A stretch of 64,000 nucleotides of DNA from Allosediminivita pacifica. GTDB lineage: Bacteria; Pseudomonadota; Alphaproteobacteria; Rhodobacterales; Rhodobacteraceae. The translations under genes were made by a program, and so were the position numbers. The stretch is from positions 24,038 through 88,037 of the forward strand of contig NZ_QBKN01000023.1 of the NCBI RefSeq assembly GCF_003054175.1, given 5' to 3'. This document shows, piece by piece, positions 45,573-55,120 of the stretch. Position 1 is the first letter of the stretch. The number at the start of each line of letters is the position of its first letter. The notes below the pieces were generated by a model. It made no database searches. It saw only the letters and a program-made list of their open reading frames with translations, and had not been told where the DNA came from.

Positions 45573-47179
45573 AGACATTGAGACCCAACCTGCCCGGATC
45601 GCGCACCCTTGCGGCTGCGCTTCTGGCAAGCGGCGCGCTGCTCGCGCCCGCCGCCGCGCCGGCGCAGGAAGATGAAACGACGATCACCGCCGTGATGCAC
45701 TCGGGGCTGCGCGTTCTCGACCCGGTCATCACCACGGCACACATCACCCGCAACCACGGCTACATGGTCTACGACGTTCTCACCGCCGTGAACGAGGATT
45801 TCGAACCGCAGCCGCAAATGGCCGACTGGGAAGTCTCGGACGACGGGCTGACCTACACGTTCACCCTGCGCGACGGGCTGATGTTCCACGATGGCGCACC
45901 CGTCACCGCCGCCGATGCCGTTGCCTCGCTCAATCGCTGGGGCAATCGCGATTCCGGCGGGCAGCTCATTTTCGACGTGACAGAAAGCCTCGAGGCGCAG
46001 GACGAAAAGACCCTCGTCTGGACACTGACCGAGCCCTTCCCGCCGCTGATGGACGTGATCTCCAAGCAGTCGGCCGTGCCGCCCTTCATCATGCCCGCGC
46101 GGGTGGCCGAGACCTCGCCCGACGAGACGATCACCGAATACGTCGGCTCCGGGCCTTTCATCTTCAATGAAGAGGAATACGAGCCGGGCGTTTCGGTGAC
46201 CTACGAGAAGTTCGACGACTATGTCCCGCGCGAGGAAGACCCCTCGTGGATGGCAGGCGGCAAGGTCGTGAACGTCGACCGCGTGGTCTGGACGACCATG
46301 CCCGACAACCTCACGGCCATGAACGCGCTCGCCGCGGGCGAGATCGACTACCTCGAGCAGGTGCAGATCGACCTGATGCCGATCCTGGAAAACGCCCCCG
46401 GCGTCACGGTCGAGATGCGCGATCCGCTGGGCTACGTGACGATCGGCCGCCCGAACTTCCTGCACCCGCCGTTCGACAACAAGCAGATCCGCCAGGCCGC
46501 GCTTGCCGCATTGGGGCAGGAGCAGATGCTGGCGACGATGCAAGGCGATCCGGAGTACTACAATGTCTGCGGCGCGATCTTCGGCTGCGCCACGCCTCTC
46601 GGCGACGAAAGCGGCTCGGAGATCGTGACCGGCGGTCCGGATCCCGAGCGTTCCAAGGAACTGCTCGAGGAGGCCGGCTACGATGGCACGCCCGTCGTGC
46701 TGATGGCGCCCACCGACGTGGTCAGCCTGGTGAACCAGCCGGTCGTCGCGGCCCAGGCCCTGCGCGAGGGCGGCTTCGAGGTCGAGATGCAGTCGATGGA
46801 CTGGCAGTCGGTCGTGCAGCGCCGGGCGCAGCAGGCGCCGATCGGCGAGGGTGGCTGGAACATGTTCTTCACCAACTGGATGGTGCCCGAGATCTCCGAC
46901 CCGCTCATCAACGTGATGGTCAACGGGCGGGGTGACGATGCCTGGTTCGGCTGGCCCGACGATCCGGAGATCGAGGAGATGCGTGCGGCCTTCGTCGCGG
47001 CCGAAAGCGCCGAGGCACAGAAGGAGGTCGCCGTCGAGATCCAGGAGCACGTGATGGACAACGTGAACTACATCATGATGGGCGAATACCTGATCCCGCA
47101 GGCCCGCCGCGATGCGATCCAGAACATGATCCAGTCGCCGGTGCCGGTCTTCTGGAACATGACCAAGGACGCCGAGTGA
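45569..47179 (+). CDS. Peptide/opine-type ABC transporter substrate-binding protein
   Basis: A 536-residue family-5 binding protein with a signal peptide ending after AAPAQED (residue 28 or so). Characteristic stretches are PQMADWEVSDDGLTYTFTLRDG and FHDGAPVTAADAVASLNRW. A Cys pair in YNVCGAIFGCATPLGDE near residue 333 may form a disulfide. It delivers substrate to the permeases encoded downstream and is separated from them by a strong hairpin. The ligand is probably a peptide or glutamyl conjugate, judging by the peptidases and GGT in the operon. Confidence 0.92.
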   Translation: MKTLRPNLPGSRTLAAALLASGALLAPAAAPAQEDETTITAVMHSGLRVLDPVITTAHITRNHGYMVYDVLTAVNEDFEPQPQMADWEVSDDGLTYTFTLRDGLMFHDGAPVTAADAVASLNRWGNRDSGGQLIFDVTESLEAQDEKTLVWTLTEPFPPLMDVISKQSAVPPFIMPARVAETSPDETITEYVGSGPFIFNEEEYEPGVSVTYEKFDDYVPREEDPSWMAGGKVVNVDRVVWTTMPDNLTAMNALAAGEIDYLEQVQIDLMPILENAPGVTVEMRDPLGYVTIGRPNFLHPPFDNKQIRQAALAALGQEQMLATMQGDPEYYNVCGAIFGCATPLGDESGSEIVTGGPDPERSKELLEEAGYDGTPVVLMAPTDVVSLVNQPVVAAQALREGGFEVEMQSMDWQSVVQRRAQQAPIGEGGWNMFFTNWMVPEISDPLINVMVNGRGDDAWFGWPDDPEIEEMRAAFVAAESAEAQKEVAVEIQEHVMDNVNYIMMGEYLIPQARRDAIQNMIQSPVPVFWNMTKDAE

Positions 47180-47194
47180 ACTGATCGCTCACAC

Positions 47195-47224
47195 AGAGGC
47201 GCGCACCAGCGCGCCTCTTCTCTC
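47195..47224 (+). terminator. Hairpin after the binding-protein gene
   Basis: AGAGGCGCGC (47195-47204), loop ACCA, GCGCGCCTCT (47209-47218), then a TCTC-rich tail. It is a perfect 10-bp stem between the binding-protein and permease genes. It would act as a partial terminator or 3'-end stabiliser that lowers permease expression relative to binding protein. Confidence 0.7.
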
Positions 47225-47256
47225 CCGCATTCCACCACGCAAAAGGAGGCCCGCCC

Positions 47257-48198
47257 GTGTTCGGCTACATTCTGAAGCGGCTTCTCGCGACCATCCCGGT
47301 CCTGCTTATCGTCGCCGTCTTCGTCTTCCTTCTGCTGCGCCTGACGCCAGGCGATCCCGCCGCGATCCTCGCAGGCGACGCCGCGACCCCCGCGCAGCTC
47401 GAACGTATCCGCGACCGCCTTGGCCTCAACGATCCGCTGCTTGTCCAGTTCGTCACCTGGTTCGGCCAGATGCTGAAAGGCGATCTCGGCACATCGCTGA
47501 TCTCGAACACTGACGTGGTCGACATGGTCTCGGACCGGCTCGGACCGACGATCAACATCGCGCTGATGACCATCGTGATCTCGGTCCTGCTTGCCGTGCC
47601 GATGGGCGTCATCGCCGCGTGGCGCCATCGCACCTGGATCGACTTCGCCGTCATGTCCTTTTCCGTGCTCGGCTTTTCGGTGCCCGTCTTCGTGATCGGC
47701 TACATCCTGATCCAGATCTTCGCCATCGAACTGCGCTGGGTGCCCGTGCAAGGCTATGCCTCGCCGTCCGACGGGATCGGCGCCTTCTTCAGTCGCGCGA
47801 TCCTGCCGTCGCTGACGCTGGCCACGATCTACGTCGCGCTAATCGCCCGCATGACCCGCGCCTCGATGCTCGAGGTGCTGGGCGAGGACTACATCCGCAC
47901 CGCGCGCGCCAAGGGCGTTCGCGAGAACGTCGTCCTGTTCCGCCATGCCCTGCGCAATGCCGCCGTGCCGATCCTGACGATCATCGGCACGGGTTTTGCC
48001 CTTCTCATCTCGGGCGTCGTCGTGACCGAGAGCGTGTTCAACATCCCCGGCATCGGGCGCCTGACCGTCGATGCGATTCTCGCGCGCGATTACCCGGTGA
48101 TCCAGGCGATGATCCTGCTGACCGCGGGGATCTACGTCCTGGTCAATCTGATCGTCGACGTCTCCTATTCCTTCTTCGACCCGAGGATCCGTTACTGA
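47257..48198 (+). CDS. Dpp/Opp-type ABC transporter permease (DppB type)
   Basis: A 313-residue inner-membrane permease starting GYILKRLLATIPVLLIVAVFVFLLLRLTPGDPA, the classic DppB N-terminus. The coupling loop is YIRTARAKGVRENVVLFRHALRN, and VFNIPGIGRLTVDAI is near the C-terminus. The TGA overlaps the next ATG (TGATG). The start GTG (with AAAGGAGG upstream) is strongly supported. Confidence 0.94.
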   Translation: MFGYILKRLLATIPVLLIVAVFVFLLLRLTPGDPAAILAGDAATPAQLERIRDRLGLNDPLLVQFVTWFGQMLKGDLGTSLISNTDVVDMVSDRLGPTINIALMTIVISVLLAVPMGVIAAWRHRTWIDFAVMSFSVLGFSVPVFVIGYILIQIFAIELRWVPVQGYASPSDGIGAFFSRAILPSLTLATIYVALIARMTRASMLEVLGEDYIRTARAKGVRENVVLFRHALRNAAVPILTIIGTGFALLISGVVVTESVFNIPGIGRLTVDAILARDYPVIQAMILLTAGIYVLVNLIVDVSYSFFDPRIRY

Positions 48199-49085
48199 TG
48201 ACCGAGATGCCGTCTTCCAGACGCAGCGCGTTCCAGGTCCTGACCGGGGTCTTCTCGCTGCCGGCAGGAGCCCGCCTCGGCGCAGGGCCGACCATCGCGG
48301 CCCTTGTGCTGGCGCTCATCGTGCTCGCATCGATCTGCGCGCCACTCTACGTGCCCTATGACCCGCTCGCGATGGATGCCATGTCCCGCCTTCGCCCTCC
48401 CTCCGACGAGTTCCTGCTGGGCACCGACCCCTACGGCCGCGATATCTTCAGTCGCGTCATGACCGGCGGGCGCGTTTCGCTGCTGATCGGGATCGGCGCC
48501 GCGATCGTCAGCGTCGCGGTCGGGCTGGTCATCGGCCTTCTCGCAGGGTTCTTCCGCGCCGCCGATGGCATCATCATGCGCATCATGGACAGCCTCATGG
48601 CAATTCCGGCGATCCTGCTGGCGATTGCGCTCGTGGCGCTCAACGGTCCTTCGCTCAGCTCGGTGATCATCGCGATCACGATCCCCGAGGTGCCCCGCGT
48701 GGTGCGGCTGGTGCGCTCAGTCGTCCTGTCCGCGCGCGAGGAACCCTATGTCGAGGCAGCGATCGCACTCGGGTCTTCCATGCCGAAGATCCTGATCCAG
48801 CACCTGATGCCGAACACGCTCGCGCCGCTGATCGTGCAGGGCACCTACATCTGCGCCTCGGCCATCCTGATCGAGGCGATCCTGTCGTTTCTGGGCGCTG
48901 GTGTCTCCACCGAGATTCCGACCTGGGGCAACATCATGGCCGAGGGACGCAGCTACTTTCAGATCAAGCCGGGGCTGATCTTCTGGCCGGGTCTGCTGCT
49001 CTCGCTTTGCATCCTGTGCATCAACCTCCTTGGCGATACCGCGCGCGATCTTCTCGATCCGCGCATGAAGAAGAGGGAGGGCTGA
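48198..49085 (+). CDS. Dpp/Opp-type ABC transporter permease (DppC type)
   Basis: A 295-residue permease. HGT-like DppC signature EFLLGTDPYGRDIFSRVMTGGR follows the first periplasmic segment, and the coupling loop is YVEAAIALGSSMPKILIQHLMP. FLGAGVSTEIPTWGNIMAEGR is conserved. I placed the start at ATG 48198, overlapping the DppB stop; longer frames run inside that gene. Confidence 0.93.
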   Translation: MTEMPSSRRSAFQVLTGVFSLPAGARLGAGPTIAALVLALIVLASICAPLYVPYDPLAMDAMSRLRPPSDEFLLGTDPYGRDIFSRVMTGGRVSLLIGIGAAIVSVAVGLVIGLLAGFFRAADGIIMRIMDSLMAIPAILLAIALVALNGPSLSSVIIAITIPEVPRVVRLVRSVVLSAREEPYVEAAIALGSSMPKILIQHLMPNTLAPLIVQGTYICASAILIEAILSFLGAGVSTEIPTWGNIMAEGRSYFQIKPGLIFWPGLLLSLCILCINLLGDTARDLLDPRMKKREG

Positions 49086-49086
49086 A

Positions 49087-50772
49087 ATGAAGTTCAAGAC
49101 ACGAGACCTCTCGACCGCCCAGCGCGTACTCAAGATCCGCAAACTGAAGGTCGGCCTAACCGGCCGGCCGGATGCGCAGCCGGTCCTGAACGAGATCGAC
49201 CTCGACATCCGCGCGGGCGAGACGCATTGCCTGGTGGGCGAAAGCGGCTCGGGCAAGTCCGTCACCTCGCTTGCGACCATGGGATTGCTGCCCAAGGACG
49301 CGCTCGAGGTGCAGGGCGGGCTGATCGACCTAGAAGGGTTCGAGATCACCAACGCGACCGCGGCACAGATGCGCGATCTGCGCGCCCAGCGGGTCGCCAT
49401 GATCTTTCAGGAGCCGATGACGGCGCTGAACCCGGTCCTGCGCGTCGGCGAGCAGATCGAAGAGGTGCTGAACATGCACACCGATCTGTCGAAGTCCGAG
49501 GCCAAGGCGCGCACGATCGACATCATGGAGCAGGTCCACCTTCCGGACGTGCAGCGGGTCTATTCGGCCTTCCCGCACCAGCTTTCGGGCGGGCAGCGCC
49601 AGCGGATCATGATCGCCATGGCGCTCGTGCTCGACCCCGATCTGCTGATCGCGGACGAGCCCACCACGGCGCTCGACGTCACGACGCAGCTGCAGATCCT
49701 CAAGCTGATCGAGGAAATGCAGGAACGGCATGGCACGGCGGTGCTGTTCATCACCCACGACATGGGCGTGGTGGCCGAGATCGCGGACACGGTGAGCGTC
49801 ATGCAGAAGGGCGAGATCGTCGAAAGCGCCCCGATCCGCGAGCTGCTGACCAATCCGCAAAAGGACTACACGCGAAAGCTGCTGAAGGCGGTGCCGAACC
49901 TCGCGCCGCGTCCGGCCCGCGCCGTGTCGGAGAAAGACGCGGTCCTGAACGTCGACCGGCTCGAGATGACCTACGGCGGTGGCGGCTGGTTCCGCAAATC
50001 CGAAGGCGTCCGGGCGGCCCGCGACGTGACCTTCGACATCGCGCCGGGGCGCACGCTCGGCATTGTCGGGGAAAGCGGCTCGGGCAAGTCCACGGTCGCC
50101 CGCTGCATCATGCGCCTGATCGATCCGACCGGCGGCGAGGTGACGGTGGCGGCAACCGAGATCTCCCGCCTGTCGCGCCGCAATCTGCAATCGCATCGAA
50201 AGCACCTGCAGATCGTGTTCCAGGACCCCTACCGCTCGCTCAATCCGCGCTGGACTGTGGCGCGGTCCCTCTGCGAGGGGCCGATCAACTTCGGCACCCC
50301 CAAATCCGAGGCGATGGAGCGCGCAGCCGAACTGATGGAACTTGTCGACCTGCCGAAGGACGCGCTCGATCGGTATCCACACCAGTTCTCGGGCGGCCAG
50401 CGTCAGCGCATCGCCATTGCCCGTGCCGTCGCGATGAAGCCCGACCTGCTGGTCGCGGACGAGGCGGTTTCGGCGCTCGACGTGAGCGTGCAGGCGCAGG
50501 TTCTGGACCTGCTCGACGACGTGCAGGACCGTTTCGGCATCGCCATGCTCTTCATCACCCACGACCTGCGGGTCGCGGCCCAGATCTGCGACGACGTGCT
50601 CGTCATGCAGAAGGGACAGGTGGTCGAACAGGGGCCCGCGGCGGCGGTCCTGGCCAATCCCCGCCACGACTACACTCGAAGCCTGATCGAGGCCGCCCCC
50701 GGCCGACATTGGGACTTCGCCAATTTTCGCGCGCTCGAGCGTGCGCCCGCAGTAGAAGGACCAATCGCATGA
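49087..50772 (+). CDS. Fused DppD-DppF-type ABC transporter ATPase
   Basis: A 561-residue protein with two complete ATPase units, like GsiA. Unit 1 (about 10-260): Walker [10 protein letters not shown], signature [10 protein letters not shown], Walker [13 protein letters not shown]. Unit 2 (about 285-545): [31 protein letters not shown]. Walker B of unit 2 has DEAVS where DEPTS is usual, a frequent variation. A single fused chain replaces the separate DppD/DppF subunits encoded at 34-36 kb. It overlaps the next gene by ATGA. Confidence 0.94.
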   Translation: MKFKTRDLSTAQRVLKIRKLKVGLTGRPDAQPVLNEIDLDIRAGETHCLVGESGSGKSVTSLATMGLLPKDALEVQGGLIDLEGFEITNATAAQMRDLRAQRVAMIFQEPMTALNPVLRVGEQIEEVLNMHTDLSKSEAKARTIDIMEQVHLPDVQRVYSAFPHQLSGGQRQRIMIAMALVLDPDLLIADEPTTALDVTTQLQILKLIEEMQERHGTAVLFITHDMGVVAEIADTVSVMQKGEIVESAPIRELLTNPQKDYTRKLLKAVPNLAPRPARAVSEKDAVLNVDRLEMTYGGGGWFRKSEGVRAARDVTFDIAPGRTLGIVGESGSGKSTVARCIMRLIDPTGGEVTVAATEISRLSRRNLQSHRKHLQIVFQDPYRSLNPRWTVARSLCEGPINFGTPKSEAMERAAELMELVDLPKDALDRYPHQFSGGQRQRIAIARAVAMKPDLLVADEAVSALDVSVQAQVLDLLDDVQDRFGIAMLFITHDLRVAAQICDDVLVMQKGQVVEQGPAAAVLANPRHDYTRSLIEAAPGRHWDFANFRALERAPAVEGPIA

Positions 50773-51941
50773 GTGTCATTCCCAAGATCGAGGCATTCGC
50801 CGACGAGCTGACCGCCATCCGCCAGGATTTCCATGCTCACCCGGAGCTTGGCTTCGAAGAGACACGCACCTCGGGCATTGTCGCGGAGAAGCTGCGCGCC
50901 TACGGCGTCGACGAGGTGCACGAGGGCATTGGCGGCACCGGTGTCGTCGGCATCATCCAGGGAAACGGCGGCGGCAATCGTCGCGTGGGCCTGCGCGCCG
51001 ACATGGATGCCCTGCCGATCGAGGAGGCCTCGGGCGTGCCGTACGCCTCGACCAACCCCGGTCGGATGCACGCCTGCGGCCACGACGGCCATACCACTAT
51101 GCTGCTCGGGGCCGCGCGCTATCTTGCCGAGACGCGGGACTTCGACGGCACAGTCGTGCTGATCTTCCAGCCCGCCGAAGAAGGCCTCGGCGGCGCCCGC
51201 CGCATGATCGCCGATGGTCTGTTCGAGAAGTTCCCCTGCGACGAGATCTACGGGATGCACAACGACCCGAATGCCGAGCCGGGCATCGTCACCGTCACGC
51301 CCGGGCCGGGCATGGCCGGCGCCTGCTTCTTCGACATCACCGTGAAGGGCACCGGCAGCCACGCCGCCATGCCCCATCAGTCGAAGGACCCCATCGTGAT
51401 CGGCACGGCGCTTGTGCAACAGCTGCAAAGCGTTGTCAGCCGCAACACGCCGCCGACCAAGCCGATCGTGCTGTCGGTCACCACCTTCAACGCGGGCTCC
51501 GCCTACAACGTGGTGCCGGGCAGCGCGACGATCACCGGTACGGTGCGCTACTTCCACGACGACGTGATCGACATGGCCTCGTCCCGTATCCGCGAACTCT
51601 GTGCCGGCCTCGCTCAGGCCTACGGCGTCGAGATCGAGGTGGACATCCGCAATGTCTTTGACGTGCTGATGAACGATCCCGACCTTTCGGAGGCCTATAT
51701 CGCTGCAGCCTCTGAGGTGGTGGGGGACGGCGCACGCCTCTCCGAGGACCAGGCGACCGGCTCCGAGGACTTCGCGGACATGCTCAAGGTGGTGCCGGGC
51801 GCCTATTGCCGTGTCGGACACGCCGGGTCGGTGCCGCTTCACAATCCGGCTTTTGTCCTGGACGACGCGATCCTGCCCGTCGGGGCCTCCGTCTACGCCC
51901 GCATCGTTGAAACCCGCCTTCCCGCCGGTGGCGCGACCTGA
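50769..51941 (+). CDS. M20 family amidohydrolase (hippurate hydrolase-like)
   Basis: A 390-residue enzyme of the M20D group. It has RQDFHAHPELGFEE, VGLRADMDALPIEE, the metal-binding MHACGHDGHTTML and QPAEEGLGGARRM, all standard for N-acyl-amino-acid amidohydrolases. It probably releases an amino acid from an N-acyl or peptide substrate in the cytoplasm. It directly follows the transporter ATPase with an ATGA overlap. Which N-acyl group it prefers is unknown. Confidence 0.92.
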   Translation: MSVIPKIEAFADELTAIRQDFHAHPELGFEETRTSGIVAEKLRAYGVDEVHEGIGGTGVVGIIQGNGGGNRRVGLRADMDALPIEEASGVPYASTNPGRMHACGHDGHTTMLLGAARYLAETRDFDGTVVLIFQPAEEGLGGARRMIADGLFEKFPCDEIYGMHNDPNAEPGIVTVTPGPGMAGACFFDITVKGTGSHAAMPHQSKDPIVIGTALVQQLQSVVSRNTPPTKPIVLSVTTFNAGSAYNVVPGSATITGTVRYFHDDVIDMASSRIRELCAGLAQAYGVEIEVDIRNVFDVLMNDPDLSEAYIAAASEVVGDGARLSEDQATGSEDFADMLKVVPGAYCRVGHAGSVPLHNPAFVLDDAILPVGASVYARIVETRLPAGGAT

Positions 51942-52021
51942 CCAGCGCCTTTTGCCGTCGCCGAACCGTTTGAAGTCCCCCGGCCGCGCAGGACCAGTCT
52001 GCCGGGGCAAGGAGCCTGACC

Positions 52022-53161
52022 ATGACCAACCCACTCGACCTTCCCTTCGATACCGACGAAATGCTCGCGGGGCTCAGACCCTGGATCGAAACCGAAAGCC
52101 CGACCTTCGACGCGGCAGCGGTCAACCGGATGATGGATCTCGTGCAGCACGAGTTGGCGGCGCTCGGTGCCATAACCGAACGTATCCCAGGTCGCATGGG
52201 CCTTGGCGACAGCGTGCGCGCGACGATGCCCCACCCGCGTGCGGGCGAAAGGGGTATCCTCCTTCTGGGACATTTCGATACCGTTCACCCGATGGGCACG
52301 CTCGCCAAGCTGCCGTTCCGGCGCGAGGGCGATCTCTGCTACGGCCCCGGCATCATGGACATGAAGGGGGGCAACTACGTCTACCTCGACGCGCTGCGCA
52401 AGATGCTGGCGGCGGGGATCGAGACGCCCCTGCCGGTAACGGTCTTGTTCACCCCGGACGAAGAGATCGGCACCCCTTCGACCCGCGAGTTGATCGAGAC
52501 GGAGGCCAGGCGCCATGACTACGCCCTCGTGCCCGAACCCGCGCGCCCCGACGGGGGCGCGGTGATCGGGCGCTACGCCATCGCGCGCTTCAACCTGCAG
52601 ACCCGCGGCAAGCCCAGCCACGCGGGCTGGCAACTGGCGGAGGGGCGCTCGGCCATCGCGAAGATGGCCCGTGCCGTGGACCAGATCGAGGGGATGACCA
52701 CCGACGATTGCACCTTCTCGCTCGGCGTCTTCCACGCGGGCCAATGGGTCAACTGCGTGTCCTCGGTCTGCGATGCCGAGGTGCTGACGATGGCAAAGAC
52801 GCAGGAGCTCCTGGACGAGGGCGTGGAAAAGATGCTGTCGCTCAACGACGACGCGGCAGAGGTCGTGATGGAGGTGCGTCGCGGCGTGACCCGCCCTGTC
52901 TGGGAACCCGACCAGCCCGGCACCATGGCGATGCTCTCGCTGGCGCAGGAAATCTCTGGTGAGCTCGGCTTCGAGATTTCCGGAGCGTCGGCGGGCGGCG
53001 GCTCGGACGGCAACTTCACCGGAGCGCTCGGCATCCCCACGCTCGACTCCATCGGCGTCCGGGGGCGCGATCTGCACACCCTCAACGAACACATCTTCGT
53101 CGACAGCCTTGTCGAGCGGGCGCGGCTCGCCGCCGGGCTGTTCTGCCGGCTCGGCGCCTGA
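52022..53161 (+). CDS. M20 family metallopeptidase (glutamate carboxypeptidase type)
   Basis: A 379-residue peptidase of the CPG2/ArgE-DapE group (M20A/B). The metal-binding sites are LLLGHFDTVHPMG and GPGIMDMKGGNYV, the catalytic Glu pair TPDEEIGTPST, and the dimerisation/substrate site GKPSHAG. Such enzymes remove C-terminal glutamate or cleave dipeptides. Coupled to gamma-glutamyltransferase (TGATG overlap) downstream, it fits breakdown of glutamyl peptides. An 80-base gap separates it from the first M20 gene; GCAAGGAG lies upstream. Confidence 0.92.
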   Translation: MTNPLDLPFDTDEMLAGLRPWIETESPTFDAAAVNRMMDLVQHELAALGAITERIPGRMGLGDSVRATMPHPRAGERGILLLGHFDTVHPMGTLAKLPFRREGDLCYGPGIMDMKGGNYVYLDALRKMLAAGIETPLPVTVLFTPDEEIGTPSTRELIETEARRHDYALVPEPARPDGGAVIGRYAIARFNLQTRGKPSHAGWQLAEGRSAIAKMARAVDQIEGMTTDDCTFSLGVFHAGQWVNCVSSVCDAEVLTMAKTQELLDEGVEKMLSLNDDAAEVVMEVRRGVTRPVWEPDQPGTMAMLSLAQEISGELGFEISGASAGGGSDGNFTGALGIPTLDSIGVRGRDLHTLNEHIFVDSLVERARLAAGLFCRLGA

Positions 53162-54747
53162 TGTCGGGGGCGCTGTCGGGGACCATGGAGGTCCGCAAGC
53201 ACGTCGTTCGCACCGCGGGCGGCGTGGTGGCCTCGCAGCACAGACAGGCGGCCGAAGCGGGCGCAGAGGTCCTGTGCGCGGGCGGTGACGCTGTGGATGC
53301 CGCGGTCGCCTGCGGTTTCGTCTGCGGCGTGCTCGAGCCATGGATGTCCGGTCCGGCCGGCGGCGGTGCCGCGATGCACTGGCGGGCCGATACCGGCGAG
53401 GCGCATGCCCTCAACTTCGGGATGAAGGCGCCCTCGGCCCTGAAGATCGAGGATTTCCCGCTTTCGGGCGAAGGCGTCGCCGGGGATCTTTTTCCCTGGG
53501 ATCGCGTCATCGAGGACCGCAACGTAATGGGCGCACGAGCGGTTGCCGTGCCTGCGATGGTGGACGGGCTGGAGGCACCGCACCAGCGTTGGGGGCGGAT
53601 GCCCTGGGAAGAGCTGCTCGCACCCGCCATTGCCCACGCGCGTGCCGGGATGGAAGTCGACTGGTATGCCGCGCTGATCATCGCGACCGCGACGCGGGAC
53701 CTTGCCCGGGACCCGGACGCCGCCGCGATGTTCCTGGCCGACGGGCACTTTCCGCGACCGTTCTCGTGGACGGCGTTGGCAGAGGACCGGATCGGGATGG
53801 CGCGCATGGCCGACAGTCTCGATGTACTGGCCCGCGAAGGAGCGGCCGCCATGCACGGCGGCGATCTCGGGTCTGAAATGGCGCGCGACGTGCGCGACAA
53901 GGGCGGGTACCTGACCCGTGACGACCTCGCCGAGAACCGGGCCCGGTTCGAAACTCCGCTCAGAATTCCCTATCGGGACGCGGTCTTTCACGCCATGCCC
54001 GGGCTCACCGCCGGGCCCACCTTCGCCGCGGCACTGCACGCGCTTGAGACCGAGGATCTCCGGCAGCCCGACGCCGCCTTCCCGGCCTATGCCCGGGCGC
54101 TTCGGACCGCCTATGGCGCGCGGCTGAGCCGGATGGGCCATGACGGCGAAAACCCTGCGGCACCGGGATCGACTACCCATTTCTCGGTGGTCGACAGGCA
54201 TGGCAACATGGTCGCGCATACCCAGACGCTGCTCTCCATTTTCGGCTCTCGCATCGTTTCGCCCTCCACGGGCTTCCTGATGAACAACGGCATCATGTGG
54301 TTCGACCCGGTGCAGGGACGCCCGAATTCGCTCGCCCCGGGAAAGACCTGCCTGATGAACGTCTGTCCGGTTCTGGGCGCGGCCGGAGGCCGGCGGTTCG
54401 CGCTCGGCGCCTCGGGCGGGCGCAAGATCGTTTCGGCGGTCACCCAGCTTGCCTCCTCGCTGGCCGACTTCGGTATGGAACTTGAAACGGCCTTCGGGCG
54501 GCCACGTATCGACATGTCGGGCGGGGCGCAAATCGTCGCGGACGCGGCGCTCCCGGGGCACGTGCTTGACGCTCTGCGCGACATCGCTCCGACCATGACG
54601 GCGCGCCGCTCGATGCTACCCTACCCCTTCGCCTGCCCCGCAGGCGTGCTGGACGACGGCGGCATGCGCTTCGGCATGACCGAGACCATGACCGCCTGGG
54701 GAGATGCGGTGGCAGAACCCGGCGACGGCGAGGAAAGCGCAACATGA
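53161..54747 (+). CDS. ggt: Gamma-glutamyltransferase
   Basis: A 528-residue member of the Ntn-hydrolase GGT family, which cleaves or transfers gamma-glutamyl groups from glutathione and other conjugates. The autocleavage site is the first Thr of TTHFSVVD (Thr338 by my count); MNNGIMWFDP and the GGRRFALGASGGRKI motif follow. No signal peptide is visible: the N-terminus is VRKHVVRTAGGVVASQH, so it may be cytoplasmic and act on imported substrate. It ends the IclR-linked operon. Cephalosporin-acylase-like members share this fold, so the substrate is not certain. Confidence 0.87.
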   Translation: MSGALSGTMEVRKHVVRTAGGVVASQHRQAAEAGAEVLCAGGDAVDAAVACGFVCGVLEPWMSGPAGGGAAMHWRADTGEAHALNFGMKAPSALKIEDFPLSGEGVAGDLFPWDRVIEDRNVMGARAVAVPAMVDGLEAPHQRWGRMPWEELLAPAIAHARAGMEVDWYAALIIATATRDLARDPDAAAMFLADGHFPRPFSWTALAEDRIGMARMADSLDVLAREGAAAMHGGDLGSEMARDVRDKGGYLTRDDLAENRARFETPLRIPYRDAVFHAMPGLTAGPTFAAALHALETEDLRQPDAAFPAYARALRTAYGARLSRMGHDGENPAAPGSTTHFSVVDRHGNMVAHTQTLLSIFGSRIVSPSTGFLMNNGIMWFDPVQGRPNSLAPGKTCLMNVCPVLGAAGGRRFALGASGGRKIVSAVTQLASSLADFGMELETAFGRPRIDMSGGAQIVADAALPGHVLDALRDIAPTMTARRSMLPYPFACPAGVLDDGGMRFGMTETMTAWGDAVAEPGDGEESAT

Positions 54748-55120
54748 GGTAGCCGCCGCTACGACGTCCGCCGGGGATCGAAGATCCGCAGCCCTTCCCT
54801 TCCGCATCCTTGTCTTCCAGGATCTCACCGCAGAGGCATCCTTCCCTGCGGCATCACCCGGGCCACCCTTGCCAACAAGCTTGCACCGGGTCCTTCGACG
54901 CTGAACGCGGGCCGCAACGGGGATCGCCGCCTCCTTAAAGTGTTATATTTTTCAATGTCTTGATTGGCTTCCCGCGTGAACTTGACGCCACCTCCCAAGC
55001 GAGGCATTTTATGGCAGCTCAGCCCGCGCTCTCCAAAGCGCCGCCAGGCCGCCCCAGCCCGAACCATCAGCGCATTCAGGCGCCCGGTTACCGTGCCACC
55101 TGTCCAAGGCCCGAGCCCCC
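54748..55120. other. Intergenic region upstream of the AraC gene
   Basis: About 370 bases with no recognisable gene. It includes an AT-rich stretch around 54945-54970 (tgttatatttttcaatgtcttgattgg) that stands out from the GC-rich surroundings and probably holds the promoter of the siderophore locus. No clear Fur, RirA or Irr box is recognised. Confidence 0.45.
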
